Shown here: piece by piece, positions 56,396 to 64,000 of the stretch
Numbering within the stretch: position 1 is the first letter of the stretch
How the letters are laid out: each line of letters begins with the position of its first letter
DNA from: Brachynemurus nebulosus
Lineage: Eukaryota > Arthropoda > Insecta > Neuroptera > Myrmeleontidae
Direction of reading: 5' to 3'
Assembly (NCBI GenBank): GCA_035578155.1
Contig: JAPWDM010000002.1
Span: 39,516,811-39,580,810 of the forward strand
DNA length: 64,000 nucleotides
Translations under genes and position numbers: made by a program
The notes under the pieces: generated by a model
Seen by the model: only the letters and a program-made list of their open reading frames with translations
Databases searched by the model: none
Told to the model about the DNA's origin: nothing

Positions 56396-59332
56396 TTAAA
56401 TATTTTCATTCTCTTTATTTTTTACTAACGAATTATTAATATTTAACAAAATTTTAACAATTTCGTCCATTTGTTCATCCTGTTTTTGGATTTTTTGATC
56501 ACACTGTAATATTTGCCGTTGTAAACAGGCCAAACTCTCTTGTAACAATTCAAACTCACTTTTTGAATGTTTTTCCATAATTACTATCTTCGCGTCTTTC
56601 ACAACTTTCGAATCCATCGTAAAACTATTTATACAATCGGAAACATCGCAGTGACGTTGTTTTTCCTCATCCGTCACCGAATAGGGTTCATTTAATTGTT
56701 TTTCGGTCTTGTACACTATTTTACATCCCTGATTCGGTTTAATGGAAATTTTGTGTAACGGTAAATAGTGTGGGAAAAGGCATACACGTTTGGCAATTGG
56801 TCTCAAGCAAATATTTGTATTTGTTGTACAACAGCAAAAATTTTGGATCAATTTACCGAGTGGCGGTAATTCCCCGAGTATCATATTTTCAAAGTACGCG
56901 ATCAATTTGATTCGTGAAACATAACTTACGAGTTCCGCGTCATTTTTGATCATTTGGGTGTCACTGACAGCTAAACCGTTCAGTAAATTGAACAAGACGA
57001 TTGCGATTAGAAAAACAAATGCAACGAAAACCATATGACTTGTCACCGGAAATACATTAAAATCAATGGATCCAGCTTCAAATTCGCCGGTTAACATTAT
57101 AATCGTTTTTAGTAGTGACAGGCCCGGATCAACGAAAAAGTTTGGTTCATCACCATCACCTCCGTTCTTATCCGCGTTCTCTTTTCCCGCCAAAATTTCA
57201 GTTTTATTATTTATTTGATTTTCTTCGTGTTTGTTCTCTTTGAAGAGTGTGTGAAAACTTAATGCAAACGCTAAAATTAAAATTGAATACCAACATAAAA
57301 ATTTCAAAAAGTTCCACGAAACTGTCAGTAACATTTCAATATACGTTGACAATTTAGGATGCCGCCCAATCAGTAATATCAACTCTCCAGCTGATAACAA
57401 AATGGCGATCACACTTAATTGTTCGCGGCCATGTTCACTTGGTTTATGGAAAATGATGTAGTAAGTGGTGAATAAAAGAAAAATTTCGATAAAATTTTCC
57501 ACATTCTTCACATAAAGTCTCGGAGACACTAACAATTGAAACAGTTCTCGTATCGTCAGTAGAACACACCCAATTAGTAAGAATCCACTCAAAACATTCA
57601 GAATGGTGTCACTCTCTTCGGTATTATTGGATTGGTGGATATTCCCCGTTAATATATACAAATAAAGAAATACACAAAAAATTAAATATAAAGCTAAATT
57701 TAGAAAGAACACATGACTTATACGTTGCCATTTCAAAAACAAAAAACTTCTCAGTACCGGATGTTTCAGCAATGGTCGTAATTCAGAATTTTTCGTCATA
57801 TACAACAAAGCATCCGTTTCTGGTGCCAAATAAACAGTTTCATTATTATTACGCAGTTCAGATTCATCACCAATCGGAATTGAACATTGATTATCAAAAC
57901 ATTTGACATTATTACTGGGTGGCACAAGAAAATCATAATTAAAAATAATTTCATAATTTTCATCGGTACATCGCTCGTCATTTGTTGTAAGACATTCATT
58001 TAAAAATTCATTAAACACCGCTGGAGAAATATCCGATAATGGCGGTTCATTGAATTTATTTCGAATTGATACACATGCGCCTGCGCGTAATAATTGCAAT
58101 ATGGCGTCAGTGTTACCATATCGTGCGGCATAGTGTAATGCAGTGTTATTCTTATGGTCAGTCATATTGACGTTGATTCGTTCGTCATGTAATAACAAAT
58201 CGAGGCAGATTGTGTAATCGGTTTTTGGATTTTGAATTTTATTATTGACATTTTGTAAGACTATGTGTAACAAAATACTGGGAATTCGTATTTTTTCATG
58301 ATGTAACAAATTTTTTAAAATACTATGAAATCCTTGACGACACACAATTTCAATTGGAGTTTCCTCATTATTTGGATTTGTTTTATTGACGTCAGCACCT
58401 TTGTGTAACAATTTTTTCACACATTTTTCTAAACCTTTTTCGCATGCCAGCTGTAAGAGTGTGTAGAGTCCATTATCGAGATCGACAACACTTTCGCCAG
58501 ATGCATTGATGAAATTTTTTAACGATTCAATAAATTCCTCTTCTTTACATTGGCTAAGTAAAATACAAAGTTGGGACACCTCACGTTTTACAATAATTTC
58601 ACGTTTATCATTATATTCGGGTAGTGGTTTCGAATAGCCCGCGTTATGTATTAAATCCCGTGCTGACTTTCCTGAACGGTCTTTATAATAATCAATATCG
58701 ACAAAAACTTTCGACGCTTGTTCCAGAATCAATTCGACGATTTTATAGTATTTATTTTTGGCGGCAATATAGATGGCAGTTTGACCTTTTGTGTCGGGTA
58801 TGTTGACGTCTGCATTAGCTTTGATCAGGAGTTCGACAATTTCAATATATTTATCTTTATTGTCTTCGTCTTCTTCAATTTGTTTGACTGCTTTGACCAG
58901 CGGGGAATTCCCGTTTGACAGGATGTTCACGTCAATATTTGGAACTTTGAGCAAACGTTTGACAATTTCAACGTCGGCGCGTTCAATTGCAAAATGGAGG
59001 GCGGCACGTTTATGATTCGGATTGATTAAATTTGGATTTGCACCTTTTTGTAAAAGTAAATCGATAAATTCTAGGGTGTGTTCGCAACATGCGATTTCGA
59101 GGAGGGTTTTATAGTCCGGATAGTCGTAACAATAGTTGATATCGATGGCGGAACTGTTGATGATCTTTTGAAATGTAATGAAATGACGATTTTTTAACGC
59201 GGTCAGTAGTTGCATTTGATTGTCCGGAATGCAAAGACTTCCGCCACACGTTGTGCTCTGTTGAACTGATGGTCGTTTAGCTGTCGATGATCGATGATGG
59301 TGATGAAACGTGTTCAGTTCAAGGTTTTCCAT
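56396..59332 (-). CDS. pain: Painless-like TRPA channel, copy B (single exon, 978 residues)
   Basis: This is the second intact painless-type TRPA cation channel in the window. Ankyrin repeats appear at about residues 70-140, 142-215, 288-350 and 392-425 (HKRAALHFAIERAD, KGQTAIYIAAKN, NNTALHYAARYGN). Membrane segments fall at about 539-561, 577-600, 611-627, 634-654, 671-694 and 764-791. The pore PGLSLLKTIIMLTGEFEAGS is near 736-754 and the post-S6 motif is NLLNGLAVSD. A tail coiled coil is at 924-974. Unlike copy A it has an N-terminal extension with a His run and a Cys-rich FCCC segment after S6. The S4-S5 linker and S5 (44 residues) differ from copy A at about seven positions. A splice acceptor TAATTTTCAG about 30 bp upstream of the ATG suggests a noncoding first exon. 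It lies antisense to GCP2. Confidence 0.93.
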   Translation of the reverse strand: MENLELNTFHHHHRSSTAKRPSVQQSTTCGGSLCIPDNQMQLLTALKNRHFITFQKIINSSAIDINYCYDYPDYKTLLEIACCEHTLEFIDLLLQKGANPNLINPNHKRAALHFAIERADVEIVKRLLKVPNIDVNILSNGNSPLVKAVKQIEEDEDNKDKYIEIVELLIKANADVNIPDTKGQTAIYIAAKNKYYKIVELILEQASKVFVDIDYYKDRSGKSARDLIHNAGYSKPLPEYNDKREIIVKREVSQLCILLSQCKEEEFIESLKNFINASGESVVDLDNGLYTLLQLACEKGLEKCVKKLLHKGADVNKTNPNNEETPIEIVCRQGFHSILKNLLHHEKIRIPSILLHIVLQNVNNKIQNPKTDYTICLDLLLHDERINVNMTDHKNNTALHYAARYGNTDAILQLLRAGACVSIRNKFNEPPLSDISPAVFNEFLNECLTTNDERCTDENYEIIFNYDFLVPPSNNVKCFDNQCSIPIGDESELRNNNETVYLAPETDALLYMTKNSELRPLLKHPVLRSFLFLKWQRISHVFFLNLALYLIFCVFLYLYILTGNIHQSNNTEESDTILNVLSGFLLIGCVLLTIRELFQLLVSPRLYVKNVENFIEIFLLFTTYYIIFHKPSEHGREQLSVIAILLSAGELILLIGRHPKLSTYIEMLLTVSWNFLKFLCWYSILILAFALSFHTLFKENKHEENQINNKTEILAGKENADKNGGDGDEPNFFVDPGLSLLKTIIMLTGEFEAGSIDFNVFPVTSHMVFVAFVFLIAIVLFNLLNGLAVSDTQMIKNDAELVSYVSRIKLIAYFENMILGELPPLGKLIQNFCCCTTNTNICLRPIAKRVCLFPHYLPLHKISIKPNQGCKIVYKTEKQLNEPYSVTDEEKQRHCDVSDCINSFTMDSKVVKDAKIVIMEKHSKSEFELLQESLACLQRQILQCDQKIQKQDEQMDEIVKILLNINNSLVKNKENENI

Positions 59333-60875
59333 TTTCTTTTTTTCCTGCTGTGATGATTATCTCTGAAAATTAGAAAAAAGTGATGCTTTACACACGATTT
59401 TGATTTATGTATAGTGAATGTTAGGTCCGTTAGATTATTATTACATAACTTAAAGGCCGTTTGAGTATGTCTAACAGTAAGTTATTAATACCTCTGCCAC
59501 AGCATCCTGCATAACATAGCGAATTTTCGGTTAAAAAGTTCCGAAGTAGTAGTAAAAATAAATTTAATAAGAAATTTCTGTTATCTATCTGATTCGATTT
59601 ACCGTCACAGTTAATAGCATCGTTCCCTATTAATATTAACACCTTGGCAGTCATCGACGTCATAAGACGTCAAGTGAAATTTACTAACTCACGCACCACG
59701 TCGTAGGACATCAACAATTTCATAATTATAAAATGTATTAGTTGTCAAAAATATATACCAATTGAAGTTTTATCATTATAGTCCAAAAATCTGGGATGAG
59801 TTCTTCAGTCAGACGTGTCTGATGCTAAGAACCTTAAAAAAATGTGTTTTTTTTTTTTTTTTTTTGTAAAAATTTGCCAAATTTTAAAAGTTTCTTGAAG
59901 TTTTTTACACTCTTGCAAAGAGTGGAAGAGAAACCGTAACTTTTGTGATCGGAAAATTCGTTGCAACAGGGGTATTTTAACACAAACGGATTTCTTCTGT
60001 ATCGCATTATTGTCTCTGAATTATATAATTCGAATTATTTCCATAATCGAATGTTACCGATAATTTAAAAAATCGGATCATCAATAATTATTTTTAATTC
60101 GAGTTATTCCATCAGTAACAATAAAAGTACCCTTAGGAAATTAAATCGTAATATTTGAATGAATATAAATATGCTAGACATATTATATTTGTGTTTGCAA
60201 TAAAATGTACCGTATAGTTTAACAATAACATAACAATAACTTCCGTGCGATGTTGAGGCGGATCGCTAGTATTCTGCCATAATGACTGACCTCATATTTT
60301 AACAATGAATTTATCATAAATTATTTAACAGTTGTTTTTTATACTGCTATAGGTACAATATACATATATTTGTTATATTAACATTATAACGTGTATATAA
60401 TAGGAAAAAATCGGTCACGTGCTAATTGTATTGCACAAATAGTGTTCCATACAATACGTTTTTTAGTGTTCTGTATAAAAATTGGTAAAGTTCGTCTGTC
60501 TGTCATAAGTGATTTTATTAGAAGCTGTTCTACGCGAAATTTTAGCACGGAGATAGAATGCGGTGGCCCAATTTATTATAAGGAGGTTTAGGTGGTAACC
60601 TGGAAAGTGGGGAAAAAATTTCACCAAGAGCACTGAATAGGGCATCAATGGACAGCTTACTAAAGCACGAATTCAATAATATATACATAACTTTATATTT
60701 TTATATTTATTTTTCTCTTCTTGAAAAAACCTCTTAAAAATTTTTATCCCTGTCCCTTCTTACCAAAATAATCATTCAGAAAAATTTAAAAAAAAATCTA
60801 TGAACACTAAGAATAAGGTGTAGATTGAACGGAAATTATCAGGCCTTGACACATGACTTGAACCAAAACCCAAAA

Positions 60876-61012
60876 TATTTGATAGATTTGAGCGTTACTT
60901 TATGGTATTCCATTTTAAAATAAAAATACAATTTTTTTCAATTTTCAACACAGACATTTAAGACTTTAAATAAAGTTGTATTAGTAAAGCAAAAAAAATT
61001 GTCTTTTTATTT
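60876..61012 (+). mobile_element. Head-hairpin element, copy 4
   Basis: The head TATTTGATAGATTTGAGCG and TTACTTTATGGTATTCCAT precede arms of about 21 bp (AAATAAAAATACAATTTTTT with its complement near 60992-61012) around a loop of about 53 nt. The 12-bp direct repeat CAAAACCCAAAA is perfect (60864-60875 and 61013-61024). Confidence 0.72.
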
Positions 61013-61719
61013 CAAAACCCAAAACTTGATGACACATTTTGCTTAGATCAAGATGTGTTTTTAGTCAACAATTATTATGTTATTGTTATATTAAAGGGTG
61101 TTTTTGTGAATTCCTTAGAAAATTAGTTCTAGAAATTAAAAAAGAGGAAATAAATGACTGATAAATTTACACGTGAAAATATAAATATTTCAATATACTA
61201 ACAAGTATAGATTACTATTATATATTTCATATTTGAAGACTAGATTTCAAAAACAGGCTAAGTGCCAAAAAAATGAAATTTTAGCATGCTATCTAGATTA
61301 TTGCCAACGGCACTTAGATTCCTTTCTCGGGTTTCTCAATTTTTTTTTTTAGCACGTAGCTTGTTTTTGAAGTCCAGCCTTCATTATTTTGTTGGCGTAT
61401 CTAGAAAATAATAGATTCAAAATATCCAAAGAAACTGATAAAAATTAAGAAAAATAGGGGGTTTATACATTCAGTAAATATCTCTGTTTCTTTGTAAATA
61501 GGCCAATATAAAGAACAATTGTTTTGAAATTGAGAATTATAGTTTATTTCAAGAACAAAATTTATTCATCAGGAAAAATTTTGTCTACCGTCATATGCTT
61601 TTATATACTTCAAATCCATAATAACAACTGATAGTATGGAACAATATTTTTGTAAGTTCAGCTTGCACCTGACGACTTTTTCTTTCTTTTAATACGAATT
61701 TGATAATAAAAATTTTGAA

Positions 61720-61835
61720 AAACATGTAAGAAATTTTAACTAATTATAATTTATAATTATTTATAACTATAATATAAAATATAATTATAATTTGTAGTTA
61801 GTAAAAATTCTTTCTTACATTGTAGAAATATTTGT
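61720..61835. repeat. AT-rich hairpin
   Basis: TGTAAGAAATTTTAACTAAT near 61727 pairs with ATTTGTAGTTAGTAAAAATT and CTTTCTTACA near 61820, around an ATAATTATAATT-rich centre. Confidence 0.6.
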
Positions 61836-62000
61836 CGAAAAAAACTTTTTCTCTAAAATCAATGGTTCAACAGTTTTGAGAAAATAAGCAATTAGAGTAG
61901 TTCATAACAATTGATCATTTAAAAAATTTTTCAGTCCTGATTATTTTGGTTCACTTTAGATCTAGCATGGTACAGATTTATTAAATCGGTTTTATTCCAC

Positions 62001-62349
62001 CAGGGTGGCGATCGACCTGGAAAACCTGGAAAAGTCAGGGAATTTCAGTTGTAGTCAGGGATTTTTTCAGTTTTCGTCTCGGCGAGAGCGTCGACTTATA
62101 GTTATTGTAAATAGTTTACTGATAGTTTTTGTAAATTGATTGCTCTCTAAATGTATGTTTTGCAACTGACGAGCAAAAAAAAAAAAAATAAAAAAAATAA
62201 AAAAAAAAAATAAAAGGACCTCAAAAAACGAAATTACTTTATTTTTAAGCAATATTTTTTTCGGCATAGTCCTGGAATTTTATTCACAGTCAGGGAGAAG
62301 TCAGGGAAAAGTCAGGGAATTTTGAAATTGGTTTTCAATCGCCACCCTG
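62001..62349. mobile_element. Inverted-repeat element with CAGGGTGGCGA ends
   Basis: It starts CAGGGTGGCGATCGACC and ends TCAATCGCCACCCTG. GTCAGGGA words are repeated near both ends. The flanks share only TCCAC (61996-62000 and 62350-62354), so a 5-bp duplication is possible, but an 8-bp one is not seen. The superfamily is uncertain. Confidence 0.65.
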
Positions 62350-64000
62350 TCCACGTAAAAACATAAATAATTAATTTAGTAACGCGTATATTTTGGTTAT
62401 TATTTCGCGTGATCAGTTAATTTTTACTTTAGTATCCGTAAAAAGTCAAACAGAAATCTATTTTTTGAAGCTGATGTAATAATGTAGACTATTAATTTTT
62501 AATTAAATTTTAAAAACTTGTTTTTTGTAAATAAATTTATGGATTATTTTACATTTGGAATTAAAATTTTTCAGATTCTTAAAATAATTAAATTTTATTT
62601 AATTACGTCTTGCCGAAATTATTTAAAAATTCAAAATTACATACTACATTATACAGTTTTCGTTATAATGATAAAAAAATTTAAATTTGGCGCTATTTTT
62701 TATAGAAAAGTTCAAGTGATGTTTCAGTCTGTGAGCAGTCAGGTTTGCGTTATCAAGAATCTCGTTAAAGATTAATAGTTATAACCAATAATGACAAGAC
62801 GCTCAACTGGTACACTATTTTTACAGTTAATATACTTTATGTGGGATTGTTGACGTCATACGACGTGGCGTGTGAGTTAGTAAGGTTTCACTTGACGTCT
62901 TATGATGTGAATGACCGTCAAAATGTTGAAATTGTTTTAATTAATCGAAACAAATTGACAAAATTAGTAAAAAATTTATGTATACCAGTAGATCTTTATG
63001 TTACGTAACAGTAAAAAAAATAATTATTTAATTAGATTAATTAATCGCTGACAAGGTGATTTAAGTTAAAAAATCAACTGACTCATTGAATTAAAAATAC
63101 AGTCCATTTTTTCAGGCATCAACTCTTATTTTTGCTTTCTTTTTTCATTTTTTTAATTGAAAGTGGTTATTATTCTAAAATAATCTTATAGTACAGCACA
63201 CATAAACAAAAATGATACTTTTATCAGTTGGTTGAGTCGGCCCCTTGTTGCTCTGTAATCACACTAATAAAGCTAATAAATATTAACTCTTTGCACTCAA
63301 ACAAAAAAAAAGTGAGTTGTAAATAGGCTGGTAAGACATGTAGCACATGACAACGACCGACGTTCTTTTTTTGACGAATTCTTTTGACGCTCTAACCTTG
63401 TTTCCCCAAAGTTGAATACTAAATGCGCTAAATACGTCCTCAATGCTGTTTTTATTAGTTTTTAATTTTAAAAAGATAATTCAACGTGATTTTGTATTAT
63501 TTTATTTACAATTTTTCTAATAAATGAATGTAATTATTGTTTATGTAATTATTGTAATTATTGTTGTAATTATTAAATAAAATATTCATGTAATGTGAAG
63601 TATGAGCAGTCATTACAGTTCAACATTCAGTGTGTCATGTGGTACATGTCTTATGATCCAACAGACAAAACACCTTTAAATATGGTAGAGTTAATGGACA
63701 AACCACCTTGTCATGCTGTACATGTCTTATAAGCGCAAAGGGCTAAAAATGCGAAAGTGAGTTTGTTTGTGTGTTTGCACCATCTTCAGGCCTCAATCGC
63801 TTTAATCAGTCGGCTTGAAACATATGAAGAATTGTTAGTCAGAAAAATAACCTATTCATCATTAAATGACCTAAGCATTAAAAACCACACCCTTATTTCT
63901 TAGCCCAATACACTGCTTTTCAGTACATATGTAGTTTTAAGAAAAAAATTTGCTTTTATGAACTATACACGAGGCGTTTATTTTACATTAGTATGAAGGA

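Larger units (their letters stand above)
59650..62930. mobile_element. Possible 3.3-kb element bounded by about 75-bp inverted repeats
   Basis: The left end at about 59650-59720 (CATAAGACGTCAAGTGAAAT, ACTAACTCACGCACCACGTC) is the inverse of about 62848-62925 (GACGTGGCGTGTGAGTTAGT, TTTCACTTGACGTCTTATG). Many GACGT words repeat in each arm. No transposase frame lies between, and no target duplication was resolved. It could be two solo ends rather than one element. Confidence 0.5.
59333..64000. other. Upstream region of channel copy B, no gene recognised
   Basis: AT-rich, with a 17-20-bp T run near 59847. It includes an inverted pair about 3.3 kb apart (59650, 62925), a head-hairpin copy (60876), a hairpin near 61725-61835 and an inverted-repeat element at 62001-62349. 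From 62930 to 64000 I see nothing that can be supported, and no missing GCP2 exons. Confidence 0.5.

Noticed and set aside
58624..59015. Plus-strand open frames over channel copy B
   Set aside because: Antisense shadows of the ankyrin-repeat region.
60391..60591. Frame MYIIGKNRSRANC...
   Set aside because: No conserved motif and typical random AT-rich codon use; not supported as a gene.
62001..62349. Calling the CAGGGTGGCGA element a standard hAT
   Set aside because: Only a 5-bp TCCAC flank match is seen instead of 8 bp, so the superfamily was left open.
52867..64000. Search for the missing GCP2 C-terminal exons
   Set aside because: No plus-strand frame has the expected conserved blocks following TFQEKVTK. 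They are assumed to lie outside the window.

Overview
This window looks like AT-rich nuclear DNA from an insect. The basis is eukaryotic exon-intron structure with GT..AG junctions, introns as short as about 60 bp, clear homologues of insect genes, and a very heavy load of short non-autonomous DNA transposons. The order of insect is not resolved. No prokaryotic operons, CRISPR arrays, rRNA or tRNA genes were recognised.

Four protein-coding genes are supported. (1) 2194-5333, plus strand: the last two coding exons of a Tec/Btk-family tyrosine kinase (Btk29A-like), covering the catalytic loop to the stop codon; the rest lies left of the window. (2) 20841-23453, minus strand: an intact, single-exon, 870-residue painless-like TRPA channel (copy A). 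(3) 41492-52866, plus strand: nine exons encoding the first 692 residues of gamma-tubulin complex component 2 (GCP2/Grip84). The open donor after exon 9 shows that the C-terminal part lies beyond base 64000. (4) 56396-59332, minus strand: a second intact single-exon painless-like channel of 978 residues (copy B). If GCP2 continues off the right edge, copy B is nested antisense in the last visible GCP2 intron, which is over 11 kb long.

The remaining sequence is mostly layered transposon debris. At least a dozen elements can be delimited by terminal inverted repeats plus 8-bp target duplications (hAT-like). Others have TA duplications or, in one case, TTAA. Several are nested, which gives an order of insertion. 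One 330-bp hAT-like element occurs three times, each with a perfect and different 8-bp duplication. Long foldbacks occur at 7155-7836, 20111-20495 and 25689-29639.

Two signals are not explained by ordinary families. First, four dispersed copies (34109, 52316, 54180 and 60876) share a conserved head of about 35 bp followed by a hairpin of variable length. They are flanked by 11-14-bp direct repeats, an unusual combination. Second, a tandem array of about 100-bp units at 26829-27560 carries a heat-shock-element-like core in each unit. It lies 3.4-4.1 kb upstream of painless-like copy A.

All family assignments come from reading the sequence, without database searches. No functional interaction among the four genes is implied by the sequence.
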